Shown: in pieces, positions 47,184-59,700 of the stretch
Layout of the letters: each line of letters begins with the position of its first letter
How positions within the stretch are numbered: position 1 is the stretch's first letter
Assembly: GCA_022432975.1 (NCBI GenBank)
Contig: CM039516.1
Coordinates: 27,747,571 to 27,811,570, forward strand
DNA length: 64,000 bases
Direction of reading: 5' to 3'
DNA from: Begonia masoniana
Taxonomy: Eukaryota > Streptophyta > Magnoliopsida > Cucurbitales > Begoniaceae
Notes under the pieces: generated by a model
The model's input: only the letters and a program-made list of their open reading frames with translations
Told to the model about the DNA's origin: nothing
Databases searched by the model: none
Made by a program: the position numbers and the translations under genes

Positions 47184-48301
47184 TATAGTGGAGATCTACA
47201 CTTTCGACCATATAAGGCTTCGTACGGAGCCATGCCAATGGTAGCCTGGAAGCTGTTGTTATAGGAGAACTCGATCAGTGGCAAATACCTGCTCCACGAT
47301 CCCTGAAACTCCAGCACACATGCTCTAAGCATATCCTCCAAAATCTGATTCGTCCTCTCTGTCTGACCATCAGTCTGAGGATGAAATGCTGTGCTGAAAT
47401 TAAGCTGAGTCCCCATAGCTTTGTGCAGACTCTTCCAGAACTTTGATGTGAATCTCAGATCTCTATCTGAGACAATCAAAACTGGTACTCCATGTAGTCT
47501 GACAATCTCCTGTACATAAAGCTCGGCGAGCTGATCCATAGAAGATGTCATCCTCACAGATAAGAAGTGGGCCGACTTTGTCAATCGGTCCATGATCACC
47601 CAAACACCATCATGGCCTTTCGTCGTCCTCGGGAGCCCCACAACAAAATCCATGGAGATCTGCTCCCACTTCCACTCCGGAATCGGCAGTGGCAATAATG
47701 TTCCGGCCGGTCTCTGGTGCTCTGCTTTCACCTGTTGACACACTAAACAGGTCTCAACGTACTTGGCAACCTCTCTCTTCATGTTCGGCCACCAGAAGTG
47801 TTGTTTCAAATCCCGGTACATCTTGGTACTTCCCGGGTGCACAGAATATGCCGAAGAATGTGCCTCGGCCAATATATCCTTCTTCAGATCCTCATCGTTA
47901 GGCACGTACCACCTATGCCTGAACTTCAGAATACCATCCTCAGATAAATGGAAATTTGACGAGTCTCCCAATGTCATGCTCGATAGAAGCTCCTCACACT
48001 CCGTATCATTCTGCTGAGCCTCACGTATACGATCTAGAATAGTTGGCCTGAGAGAAATGTTGGTGAGCATACTGGACAACTCTGCCACTATCTCAACGTC
48101 GAACCTCTCAATCTCAGACCGCAGCGTAACTGACATCGCTGCTAATGAAGGCTGACTAGCAGAATGCACTCTACTCAAGGCATCAGCAACCTTGTTCGCC
48201 TTTCCTAGATGGTACTTGATATCAAAATCGTAGTCTTTGACGAACTCAAGCCACCTTCTCTGACGCATATTCAGCTCCTTCTGCGTAAATAAATACTTCA
48301 A
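47090..48301 (-). pseudogene. TE10 RNase H end and integrase core
   Basis: 403 codons. Residues 1-50: RNase H end and linker ([24 protein letters not shown]). Integrase HHCC: His155, His168, Cys185, Cys188. Catalytic triad: Asp218 (MDFVVGLP), Asp279 (IVSDRD), Glu315 (DGQTERTNQ), with 35 residues between the last two as in DDE integrases. All are present. The last about 15 residues are out of frame relative to relatives. It integrates the cDNA and is broken only by neighbouring frameshifts. Confidence 0.94.
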
Positions 48302-49584
48302 ACTCTTGTGGTCAGAAAATATCTCGCACTGCTGCCCATATAAATAAATAAGACCACAGCTGCTAACTCAAGGTCGTGCGTAGGGTAATTCTGCTCGTAT
48401 GGCTTTAACTGCCGAGAAGCATAAGCAACAACTCTACCCTCCTGCATCAACACACAACCGAGTCCAACTCCAGACGCGTCGCAATAAATCCTGAACTTGT
48501 CTCCTTCAACAGGTAGCGCCAACACTGGAGCGGTGGTCAATCTCTGCTTTAACTCCGTAAAACTATCATCATAAGCAGCCGACCATATGTATCTCTCGTT
48601 CTTCCGAGTCAACCGTGAAAGAGGAAGTGCGATCTTCGAAAACCCCTCTATAAACTTCCGATAATAGCCAGCTAATCCGAGAAATCCACGCACCTCACGT
48701 ACGTTCTTCTGCTGTGGCCAATCTCTGACCACCTGAACTTTGCTCGAATCAACAGAAACTCCATCCTGCGATATGACATGGCCAAGAAAACTGATCGGAT
48801 ACAACCGGTGCTGACATAGGGTCCTCAGAACAATCCTCAGATGCTCCTCGTGTTCTTCCTTCGTCTTAGAGTAGATCAGAATGTCGTCAATGAAAACCAC
48901 CATGAACTTGTCCAGATAATCTTTGAAGACACGGTTCATCAAATCCATAAACGCTGCAGGGGCATTAGTAAGTCCAAAAGACATGACAAGGAACTCATAA
49001 TGCCCATACCTCGTTCTGAATGCCGTCTTCGGTATATCATCCTTCCGGACCTTCAACTGATTGTAACCCGAGCATAGATCAATTCTCGAAAATACTCGGG
49101 CACCTTGCAACTGATCAAACAAGTCATCGATCCGGGGCAGTGGATACTTATTTTTCACCGTAAGTTTATTCAGTTCTCTGTAATCGATGCACATCCTGAG
49201 GGTCCCGTCTTTCTTCTTAACAAACAGAACGGGTGCACCCCAAGGTGAAACACTGGGTCGAATAAAACCCTTCTCTAACAACTCGTCAAGCTGAGTCCTC
49301 AGTTCCCTCAACTCAGCTGGTGCCGACCGATACGGGTTCTTAAACCTCGGCGCGGAGTTTGGATAGACATCAATAGTTAATTCGATCTCCCGGTCTGGCG
49401 GTAACCTGGGAAGATCATCGAGGAATATACCAGGGAACTCTCTGACTATAGGAATGTCGCTCGGTTTTATTTCGCTGAGCAACTGAACATCAAATACGGA
49501 GGCCAAATAGATAGAGCACTGACCTTTAAACTGTTCCTTGACCATCATGGAATAAGAAATAGGCGAGCTACTCAATCTGTTCAT
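48298..49584 (-). pseudogene. TE10 reverse transcriptase and RNase H
   Basis: 428 codons. Reverse transcriptase motifs: [16 protein letters not shown] (113-128), [12 protein letters not shown] (167-178), [15 protein letters not shown] (206-220), catalytic FIDD (231-234). About ten residues with the conserved SKCEFWL are missing after LCQHRLYP, an in-frame deletion in the thumb-side region. RNase H YCDAS and DLELAAVV are present. A frameshift at the end ([10 protein letters not shown]) leads into the next piece at 48301. The start is not the true one, since pol continues from the protease at 49703. Confidence 0.93.
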
Positions 49585-50998
49585 CGCCTGATAAGAAACT
49601 CGGCTTTACCCAGGGGTCGAAAGGTGACAATCCCGGATCGACAATCGATGGTGGCGAAATGCTGTGACAACCAGTCCATCCCCAAGATAAGATCATAATG
49701 CTCTATGCCCATAACAATAAGGCGAGCATAGAGGGTATCGTTCCCAACTGAAACAATATTCCCCTGAATAACCTGATTTGACCTGAGGGCAGCATCACGC
49801 TATACTCACACTCTGCCAACTCTGGCACTAACCTCAGTCTAGACATGAAAGCAGTAGATATGAAGGAGTGCGTAGCTCCTGTATCCATCAAAGTAAAAAC
49901 GGCTACGCCCATAATCAATATAGTATCTGCTATCACGGCAGGCTGATCCTCATCATCAACATCACCAGGCTCTATGAAGGCGAAAATCATAGGCATGACT
50001 CTCCTCTGATCTCCACTCAACGGGTCTCGGCCTGGCTTTGGGCAATCTCTGACATAATGGCCGATTTCACCATATCTGTAACATCCGTTAGTGCCAACCC
50101 GGCACTCGCCACTATGCTCTTGCTGGCATATGGGACAACACGGTATCGGAGAAGCCCTCTGCACTTGCTTCCCTTTGCCCCGATCGTTACCTCCTTCAAG
50201 AGGCCTCTTCAAACCCCTCTGCTGCTGCTGGGGCTGCGCTCTAGGCTGCCAACCTCGGTTCTACGACTGAGGTCGTATCTCTCGGAAGAAGCCTTTCGCT
50301 AGCTTCCTCGGTCTAACACAAGTGGCTCTTGCAGCCTCGATATCCAGAGCTCTTGCTGTGATGTCAGAATAGGGTGCATCAATAATACCTGAGACAACAA
50401 CGTGCATCCGAATCTCCGGATTAAGTCCCTCCATAAACTGGTGCACCTTCTCCTTATTATCGCTAACAAGACGAGGTGCAAATCTGTATAATGCCTCGAA
50501 CTTCCGAATATAATCAGCAACCGAACCAGTCTGCTTCAGCTGCATAAACTCGTTCCTCTTGGCCACTCTCACTGTGCAGCTAAAATATTTATCGAAAAAT
50601 AAGAACTTGAACCGATCTCAAGTCATATCTGATACATCCGTCGTCGACTTAATCGAGTCCCACCAGAAACGGGCATCCAATGCCAACTTAAAGGTGGCGT
50701 AAGCCACCTTGCTCCCATTCCCTACCTCTGCATAACCTAACATATCCTCCATCACCCGGATCCACTCCTCGGTACGTGTCGGATCCGATGATTGGCCATC
50801 GAATACATGAGGCCGTAGGCTTTGGAACCTTTGCATACTCTGATTACTTGGAACTACCAGATCCTGGGCCCTCTGGTTCTCTCGATTTACTAGACTCTCA
50901 ATTTGTTGTGCCTGCCGGTCCATATGTTGAGACTGACGGTCCAACAATTCCGTAAGTCGATCAAACGCGTCGTCTCTTGGATCTTTTCATCGAACCAT
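49585..50998 (-). pseudogene. TE10 gag, zinc knuckle and protease
   Basis: Gag ATG at 50996-50998, followed at codon 4 by TGA (one C-to-T step from CGA). Capsid region QHMDRQAQQIESLVNRE, EEWIRVMEDMLGYAE (50618-50947), another TGA near 50617 (Trp in relatives), then FMQLKQTGSVADYIRKFEALYRFAP (50261-50572) and a TAG near 50262. The 50212-49703 piece has the short knuckle CPICQQEHSGEC, a damaged knuckle (CYRYGEIGHYVRDC, second Cys is Tyr) and protease [13 protein letters not shown] frameshift near 49790 ends it. Confidence 0.92.
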
Positions 50999-51143
50999 AT
51001 TGTATGAAACCTATAAATCAAACATATAATCCTAAGAAACAAAAACAAAGAAATGAAACAGAACATACTTACAGTTGAGGAAGAACGTTCGCATAATGGC
51101 ATGTGCAGTCGAGCAGTCTACAGAACCGTTTTTAAAACCCGGG

Positions 51144-51156
51144 GGCTCTGATACCA
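51144..51156 (-). other. primer binding site of TE10
   Basis: TGGTATCAGAGCC on the minus strand, exact, 4 bp from the LTR end at 51161. Confidence 0.92.
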
Positions 51157-51160
51157 TAAC

Positions 51161-53704
51161 TGTCGCAACCCCAACACTGTAACCAATTTCTCGTACTATT
51201 TTTTTTTATCCCTATACTTTAAATAAACTCTAGGCGGACTTTAAGCGGAAACTAAACCAATTTAATTTAAACTTAAAACATTTATTTAAAACCATTAAAA
51301 ACTAATTAAAACTATCGGCCAACAAAAACAGACGAAAACAGGGGCAGAAACTAAAAAGTCCCCCAAAAAGGAAGGGGTGATCGATCGCCCAAAACAGGCG
51401 ATCGATCGCCTGACTTAAAAACAAGAGGGGCGAATGTTCGCCCCTCACCAAGGGCGAACGTTCGCCCCAAGGGCGAACGTTCGCCCCATGGGCGATCATT
51501 TTCGCCAAGCGATCGCCCCTATGGCGATTGCTCGGTAACTTCTCTGGAAAATCAAGAGAAGTTGACAAACAGGGGGGGCGAACGATCGCCCTCCCTGGCG
51601 ATCGTTCGGCAGCCCCTCTGGAATCAGTTCCCAGAGAGCTCGCCCCCCCCACCCCCCCTTCTTTCTTCTTCCCCTTCTTTTCTCTCTTCGATCCTTCCTC
51701 TACAAACCAAATTCAACATAATAAACCCTTTCTCCCTGCATACAATTAACACTTCACCAATCCCTCATTTAACGATTCAAAACACATTTCAAAACATAGC
51801 CTATTTTCATAAAAATAAACTGCGTGGTTTGGTTTAAAAACTGAACTTTTCCCTAATACCAAACATTTACATAATATATTTTCAAACATTTAAAAAAAAA
51901 CAAAACATAAACCTATCCACTATCCAAGCCAGAAAACCTAAGATATTTCCAACTATACAATAATTCATAATAAGCCCAGTTTACCCAAAACCCTCAAAAT
52001 ACCTAACCGTTATCCTCACGGGTCAACATACGCGACGACTGCTCATGCACACCACCGCAACCATGCTTCTTCAACCATCATGTACATCGGGCGGAGGAAC
52101 ATCGTCCTCACCTGCTTCGATATCACCTACACCATACAGACACACTATGAGATAAAAATCTTAGTAAATCCTACGTAAATGCAGATGCGTACAGTGCATA
52201 TGGAGTTCAGAAATCATGCATACATACAGAGCGTCGCAGACAGTATATCACCGAGATCTCATCCCCATAACCGAAGAGGGCCCATCCAGCGGTCGGACTA
52301 CCCCGTGCGGTTAGAGGAGGGGGTACACGCTTACAACACGTACAGCCGTGCCTGAGCCCCACCTCGCGTGACCAGATAACAGATTACGTTCATTAGTTAC
52401 GTTACATGAGATGTGGTATCGGCCAGACCCTTAATCGACCCGCACGATAGATCAAGAGCCCCCAATTTCTGGGCCACATGGTTTTATGAAAACATCGTGC
52501 AGAAATTCTTTTTTCATGACAAGTTAAAATACGTGATGCATGAACAGTTCACGATAAATGTAAACAAACAAACATGTGTACCATCAAGACTATAAAAGAA
52601 ATAACCTACAAACGCTTAAACCTAACTACCCAACCAAAGCAGTTAAACACACAATACTCTAAGATCCTGGACGCGACATCGAAGTACGGTGTAGGCCAAT
52701 CGGCCAGAGTAAGTCACGAGAACTTACCTCGTGTCCGCTGCAGCTCAAACTCTGTCCATAAGTGTTGTTTGTCTGAGGCAAAACACAATATCGACGTTAA
52801 AATTAATTTAAGCTTCTAAACGTCCAAATTGACAAAACCTTAACTAAAGAATTTTCTTAAAACTTCTAACTTAATTATTCGAAGCATATCGATGAACAAT
52901 TTACGATCGATACTTCGAAACTACAATTTACGAGTTTTTTCCTAAAACCCGAAAATTCTCAAATTCTAACATTCGTCCAAAATCAATTAACCTTATCCAA
53001 TAACGTTCAATACGCTCATTAAATTCAAAACTACGGCTAACCTATCGATTACAAACCCTAAATCACGTTTTAACAAAAATCTATACGAAACCCTAAACGT
53101 TAAACTTCGTGAAAACTGAACTATAACGCTCCAAAAGCATAGAATCTTACCTAGGGTTGCGAGAGGAGAAGAAAACGTGAAGGATTGGAGGTCGTTGGAG
53201 GAAGAACGAGCGCCGGAGGAAGAGAATCGCCGTTGATTGCCGGAGGGAAAGGAGAAGTCGCGGAAGAGGAGAAATGGCGTGGAGAAGAAGAAGAGTTTTG
53301 TTTTTAAATTTAATATTGACTTTGCATTTTACCATTTTGCCCTTCCTTTGATTTTCTATTTATTTCGTCCTTCGTTTCGTTAATTAACTAGCTATTCGGT
53401 TCCACCAAATCTCCTTATTTCACCAATAAGTCCAACTCATTATTTGAGATTTATTAAAATTGTCCGTTCGCAAATCGGACCACGTTTACTATTTTTACTG
53501 AAACGTCCTTTGCATTACGAGAAACTTAATTACTCGGAATATAGCGTTATTACTCCGAAAATTCCCGTAAATTCCTTAAAATTTCAATTAATAATTAGGA
53601 TCATAATGGCGCTTCCTTTTTGTAAAACGAGTTTGATTTGACATATTTATAGAAAATGCCGATATATACTATAATCTAAAATTCCGTACAAGCAGGATAT
53701 TATA
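51161..53704 (-). repeat. TE10 5' LTR
   Basis: 2544 bp, TGTCGCAACCCC to GATATTATA (the 3' LTR has TTACA, so the terminal C is mutated). It contains the palindrome cluster at 51376-51608. Followed by the duplicated TTACC at 53705-53709. Confidence 0.92.
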
Positions 53705-54077
53705 TTACCATTTTGCCCTTCTTTTGATTTTCTATTTGTTTCGTCCTATGTTTCGTCAATTAGCTAGCGATTCTTTCCCAAATTTTCTTATTTCGCCAAT
53801 AGGTCCATCTTATTATTTGAGATTTATTAAAACTGTCTGTTTGCAAATCGGACCTCGTTTACTATTTTTACTAAAACGTCTTTTATATTACGAGAAACGT
53901 AATTACTCGAATTATAGCGTTATTACTCTGAAAAATCCCATAATTTCCTTAAAATTCTTATTAATAATTAGGATTCTAATGACGCTTTCTTTTTAGTAAA
54001 ATGGACTGGATTTGACATATTTACAAAAATGCCATCACATAATATAATATTAGTATCCCGTAAAGCCGGGTATTACA
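53705..54077 (-). repeat. TE9 solo LTR, part 2
   Basis: Starts with the duplicated TTACC, continues the LTR left at 44078, and ends GGGTATTACA at 54077 followed by AAATA. Joining 44078 to 53710 gives an uninterrupted LTR resembling 53330-53704 of TE10. Confidence 0.88.
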
Positions 54078-54082
54078 AAATA

Positions 54083-55203
54083 AGTTGGCAATTAAGAATA
54101 AATATCCATTACTCCGAATTGATGATTTGTTTGACCAATTACAAGGAGCTAAGGTATTTTCAAAGATTGACTTATGCTCGGGTTACTACCAATTGAAGGT
54201 TAAGGAGAGTGATATACCTAAGACAGCCTTCAGGACCCGTTATGGACATTATGAATTCCTTGTGATGTCGTTTGGGTTAACTAATGCGCCTACAGCCTTT
54301 ATGGACTTGATGAATCGTGTGTTTCGTGAGTATTTGGACAAGTTTGTGATTGTGTTTATAGATGATATACTAATATACTCACGTACTGAGGCTGACCATG
54401 CAGAACATCTAAGAATAGTTTTGACGACATTAAAACAGCAACAACTTTATGCCAAATTGTCTAAGTGTGAGTTCTGGCTGGATAAGGTCAACTTTTTAGG
54501 TCTTGTCATTTCTGCTGAGGTCATATCAGTAGATCCAACCAAGATTCAGGCTGTTAAGGACCGGCCACAACCAAAGTATGTCAGTGAAGTCCGTAGTTTC
54601 CTTGGTTTGCAGGTTATTATAGAAAAAGTTCATTAAGGGATTCTCTATGATAGCTAAGCCTTTAACTAATTTAACAAAGAAGGACACCAAGTACTCTTGG
54701 ACTGAAGCTTGTGAAGAAGGCTTCCAAACACTTACGCTGAAGTTGACGATAGCCACGCTACTGACTCTACCAACCGAAGAAGGAAAGTTTTGTGTTTACT
54801 GTAATGCATCCAAATTTGGACTGGGGTGTGTTTTGATGCAAGAAGGAAAGGTCGTGGTGTATGCCTCTAGGCAGCTGAAGAGTTATGAACAGAATTACCC
54901 CACTCATGATTTAGAGTTAGCCGCAGTTGTTTTTGCACTAAAGATTTGGAGACACTATTTATATGGTCAGCAGTGTGAGGTGTTTTCTGACCATAAGAGC
55001 CTAAAGTACCTATTCACCCAAAAGGAATTAAACATGAGGCAAAGACGTTGGTTGGAATTTGTTAAGGATTATGACTTCGAAATAAAGTATCACCCGGGAA
55101 AGGCTAATGCTGTAGCCGATGCTTTAAGCAGAATGTCAACAACAATGCAACCTACGTTATCAACCATGTCTGTACCCTTGAGGTCGGAGGTTCATAAATT
55201 GAA
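54083..55203 (+). pseudogene. TE8 reverse transcriptase C-part and RNase H
   Basis: Continues the reverse transcriptase frame broken at 42158: [27 protein letters not shown], catalytic FIDD (about 54355-54366), [15 protein letters not shown] frameshift near 54610 interrupts the LGLAGYYRK region. RNase H resumes at 54647 with YCNAS (the first catalytic Asp is Asn, also a loss of function), DLELAAVV and FSDHKSL, then the linker ADALSRM. Confidence 0.92.
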
Positions 55204-56688
55204 TTGGAAATGGTTTCTGAGTTGTCAGCCTTACTTGCCAATGTTACAATTAGACCAACTATTTTGGACAAGATCAAGGAGACACAACAAAAGGATTCGA
55301 AGGTAAATAATAGCATGATGAGTAAGTTGCAGGACGCCTCCTCTGAATTCAGCCTCTCCAATGATGGTATTTTGAAATTTAGGAATCGATGGTACATTCC
55401 AAGTGACAAGGAGTTGCGTGAGTTGATCTTGGCTGAGGCTCACTCATCTTTTTTCTCTGTACACCCTGGTAACACCAAGATGTATTGGGATTTAAGGTTA
55501 CATTACTAGTGGCCAAATATGAAGAGGGATGTTGCCAAGGATGTGGAGTCATGTCTTGTATGCCAACAAGTTAAAGCAGAGCACCAACGCCCAGGAGGTA
55601 CCCTTCAACCCTTACCGATCCCCGAATGAAAATGGGAAAACATTGTCATGGATTTTGTTGTAGGATTACCTAAGACAACTAAAGGTCATGACAGCATCTG
55701 GGTTGTGGTTGACAGATTGACGAAGTCAGCTCACTTCCTACCCGTGAAGACAACATACACGATGGACCAGCTTGCTGATCTATATGTTCAGGAAATTATC
55801 AGATTGCATGGGATTCCGATATCTATAGTCTCTGACCGTGATCCCAAGTTCACCTCACGATTTTGGCAGAGTCTTCAGAGCACATTAGGATCGAAGTTAT
55901 CTTTCAGCACTGCTTTTCACCCACAAACCGATGGACAATCTGAGCGAACAATTCAGATACTCGAGGATATGTTGAGAGCATGTGTGCTTGATTTCCAGAC
56001 ATCTTGGAGTCGACATTTGCCCTTAATTGAATTCTCCTATAACAATAGTTACCAGTTCACTATCGGTATGGCACCCTACGAGGCGTTGTATGGTAGAAAA
56101 TGTAGATCACCCTTATACTCGGATGAAGTTGGTGAAGCAAAACTCCTTGGACCCGAGATTTTACAGCAGATGTCAGATAAGATTGCCATTATTAGGAGGA
56201 GAATGATGACTGAACAAAGCTGACAGAAGAGTTTTGCAGACCAAAGAAGGAGAGACCTTGAGTTTGCTGTTGGAGATGAAGTTTTTCTAAAGATTTCACC
56301 CTTTAGGGGAGTTTTAAGATTTGGTAAGAAGGGAAAGCTTAATCCACGATTTATTGGACCATTCCCCATCTTAGCTAGGATTGGCAGTGCAGCTTACAAA
56401 CTGCAATTGCCTACATCGCTGGAAAAGGTACATAATGTCTTCCATGTGTCAATGTTAAGAAAATGCATATGTGATCCAGCACATGTTGTTGAACCAACTG
56501 GCATCGATATCGAGCCGACCCTAGAGTATGAAGAGAAACCAGTAAGGATTATGGAGTCTGCAGTGAAGACTCTTCGAACTAAAGAAATTCCACTGGTGAA
56601 AGTCTTATGGAGGAATCATGGTATTGAAGAAGCCACTTGGGAGCGACAGCAGGACATGTTGGACAAGTATCCAGAACTCTTTACTTGA
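55204..56688 (+). pseudogene. TE8 integrase and chromodomain
   Basis: After a frameshift near 55204: HHCC domain (VHPGNTKMYWDLRLHY, then [10 protein letters not shown]), first Asp in [10 protein letters not shown] (55648), second in ISIVSDRDPKFTSRFW, Glu in HPQTDGQSERTIQ, then [16 protein letters not shown]. The chromodomain-like tail (VLWRNHGIEEATWERQQDML) ends at a stop at 56686-56688. Stops at about 55507 (TAG, Trp in relatives), 55627 (TGA, Trp) and 56221 (TGA, CGA in relatives) are each one transition from sense. Confidence 0.92.
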
Positions 56689-56716
56689 TCAATTTTTGGG
56701 GACGAAAATTTTGTTT

Positions 56717-56729
56717 AAGGAGGGGTGGA
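56717..56729 (+). other. polypurine tract of TE8
   Basis: AAGGAGGGGTGGA directly before the 3' LTR start at 56730. TE4 has its complement right after 15683. Confidence 0.85.
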
Positions 56730-59700
56730 TGTAACACCCGACAATCTCTGCCAGGTGATTTTCTTAACGGAATTAACTGTCACCTTTATTATTAATACTT
56801 GAATTTAATTTTAATGCCAAAGTTTATTTGATTTCTAATTTTGGGGTGGCAAAATGGTAATTAGGAAGGATCTTATTAATATAAATAGAAAATGAAAACC
56901 TTAAACCTCACTAAAACCTCACTGTAGCCGACATTCTCCTCTGCGATTCTTGTCCTTCCAGAGCTCTCTCTCAGCAAGTAGCCCTTTCATCAACGACCGA
57001 CTCTTCATCCTTCTCGCCGATACACAGCTTACTAGGTAAGGCTTCGACAATGCAGTGGTTGAGTATCCATTTAGGTGTTGGTTGAGTTAGAGATTGAGAT
57101 TCGGGTTTGCCTAATAATGAATAGAATTGGAGCATTATTAGCTATTAACGTAGTATTTATGATTTTGATGATAACAAGTAGGAATTATGAATGTTGGCTG
57201 AGCTCGGGTAGTTAGAGAATCCGATTTCCCTTACTGATAAACTGGGATTTCTATGCGTACAAGGTGTTCAATAAAATGTCTGAATGAGATAAGTTAGATC
57301 TTTAGGAATCTTCCTTAGTTAGGACTTTACTAGTTTTGAGTTTAGATTATTTAGGATTTGATTTTAACTACGAAATATGAAATGTCATAGGTGAATGAAG
57401 CTTAAGTGAAGGAATTACTCTTCTAAGGAATCCAGGTAAGTGAATGTGTAGGATTCCCGGCCATTAGGGCCCTACATCATAAGGATGCTAGGTAGAAACT
57501 GATACGATGATTAGAAGTTATTTAAGCTATTGTCTGTTACTTATGTTGGTGTTTGTTTTAAGTTAGTAAGATGGTTTGTATTTGGATGATTTACGGATGT
57601 TTGAGAACTATGTTATGTGATGTTCTGTTAAAGTTTATGAAGTTAACTGTCTAGTATGATAATTTCCATAGTCTGATGATTTAAGAGCATTCATGTCATG
57701 CATCATGATTTACTCCTCAAGCATATGAAAATGATTTATGAGCATGTTTTCCCCATGAACAAGATATGAGAATGAATATGAAAACCATCTCAAACAACAT
57801 GATTAAGTGAGGGTTTGGGGCTGGTTGACGCATTCCACAGTCCAAAGAGGGACCATGAAAACGACCCGAAATGGAATATGATCAAAATCACTGTCAACCC
57901 CCATTTTACGGCACAAATCCTCCCTTAATCCATATGATGAAAACGATGAACAGAAACAAGAATGAACAATGATCATGAACATGTTTTCTCTCAACTGCAC
58001 ATTCATGAATACATGTTAGTTTGCATTCTTTACTAAGCATTAGGCTTATAGTTAAAACCTCATGATGTAGGTGACGAGTTTTCAGGTGAGGATCTCAAAG
58101 TTAATGAAGATGCCTAAGTTTGGTTGCTGGAAGGTGTTCAGGGAGCAATTCTGCGGCTGGATGGCGAACAAGACCCCCTGGTTAATGCTCTTATGATTTT
58201 AGTGATGATTATGAATATGGAAGTATAAGTAGGATGAGATTATATTTTAACATTGAGTTTTTGAAATTTTCTGGTTTAACTACTGAGTCTAGGGATGATT
58301 ATAAGGATATGGAAAGAGTTATTTAACTAAGTCTTCCGCTATAAGAATTTTAGATGAGTCTCTGATTTTCATTCATATGAGTGTTGAGTCAATGAGGTTT
58401 GAAGCCTGTGTGTGTCTGCATCCATCGATAGATGTTCCCTATCGGAAGATGTTAAGAGTTTGCATCCACTGATAGATGATTTCTATCGTAATATGTATTA
58501 AATAAACACGTGGATGACACATTTCTATCGGTAGATGTAGTGTGTTTCATATACCGGATGGTATAAGTGTTGTTTTGTCGTCTAGCGATCGGTAGATGTA
58601 GTATGCTTCAAATACCGGATGATATAAGAGTTGTTTTGTCGTCTAGCGATCGGTAGATGTTGTGTGGTTCATATACCGGATGATATAAGAGTTGTTTTGT
58701 CGTCTAGCGATCGGTAGATGTAGTGTGTTTCATATACCGGATGATATAAGAGTTGTTTTGTCGTCTAGCGATCGGTAGATGTAGTATGTTTCAAATACCA
58801 GATAATATAAGAATTGTTTTGACATCTAGCGATCGGTATATGTAGTATGCTTCAAATACCGGATGATATAAGAGTTGTTTTGTCGTCTAGTGATCGGTAG
58901 ATGTAGTGTGTTTCATATACCGGATGATATAAGAGTTGTTTTGTCGTCTAGCGATCGGTAGATGTAGTGTGTTTCATATACTGGATGATATAAGAGTTGT
59001 TTTGTCGTCTAGCAATCGGTAGATGTAGTATGCTTCAAATACTGGATGATATAAGAGTTGTTTTGTCGTCTAGCGATCGGTAGATGTAGGGTGTTTCATA
59101 TACCGGATGGTATAAGTGTTGTTTTGTCGTCTAGCGATCGGTAGATGTAGTGTGTTTCATATACCGGATGATATAAGAGTTGTTTTGTCGTCTAGCGATC
59201 GGTAGATGTAGTGTGTTTCATATACCGGATGATATAAGAGTTGTTTTGTCGTCTAGCGATCGGTAGATGTAGTGTGTTTCATATACCGGATGATATAAGA
59301 GTTGTTTTGTCGTCTAGCGATCGGTAGATGTAGTGTGTTTCATATACCGGATGATATAAGAGTTGTTTTGTCGTCTAGCGATCGGTAGATGTAGTGTGTT
59401 TCATATACCGGATGATATAAGAGTTGTTTTGTCGTCTAGCGATCGGTAGATGTAGTGTGTTTCATATACCGGATGATATAAGAGTTGTTTTGTCGTCTAG
59501 CGATCGGTAGATGTAGTGTGTTTCATATACCGGATGATATAAGAGTTGTTTTGTCGTCTAGCGATCGGTAGATGTAGTGTGTTTCATATACCGGATGATA
59601 TAAGAGTTGTTTTGTCGTCTAGCGATCGGTAGATGTAGTGTGTTTCATATACCGGATGATATAAGAGTTGTTTTGTCGTCTAGCGATCGGTAGATGTAGT

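Larger units (their letters stand above)
44079..53704 (-). mobile_element. TE10: structurally complete gypsy element in the solo LTR
   Basis: 3' LTR 44079-46573, internal 46574-51160, 5' LTR 51161-53704. Perfect target duplication TTACC (44074-44078, 53705-53709). Minus-strand order: gag, zinc knuckle, protease, reverse transcriptase, RNase H, integrase, chromodomain. Several stops and frameshifts and a small reverse transcriptase deletion make it inactive, but it is among the less damaged elements. Its LTR is related to the TE9 LTR it entered. Confidence 0.95.
42159..54077 (-). mobile_element. TE9: solo LTR inside TE8's reverse transcriptase
   Basis: 42159-44078 plus 53705-54077 form one LTR of about 2.29 kb with ends TGTAACGTCCC and GGGTATTACA. 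A perfect 5-bp duplication AAATA (42154-42158, 54078-54082) flanks it, and there is no internal region of its own. The minus orientation follows from similarity to the TE1 and TE10 LTRs. A solo LTR arises when the two LTRs of a full element recombine. TE10 later entered it (duplication TTACC). Confidence 0.92.
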
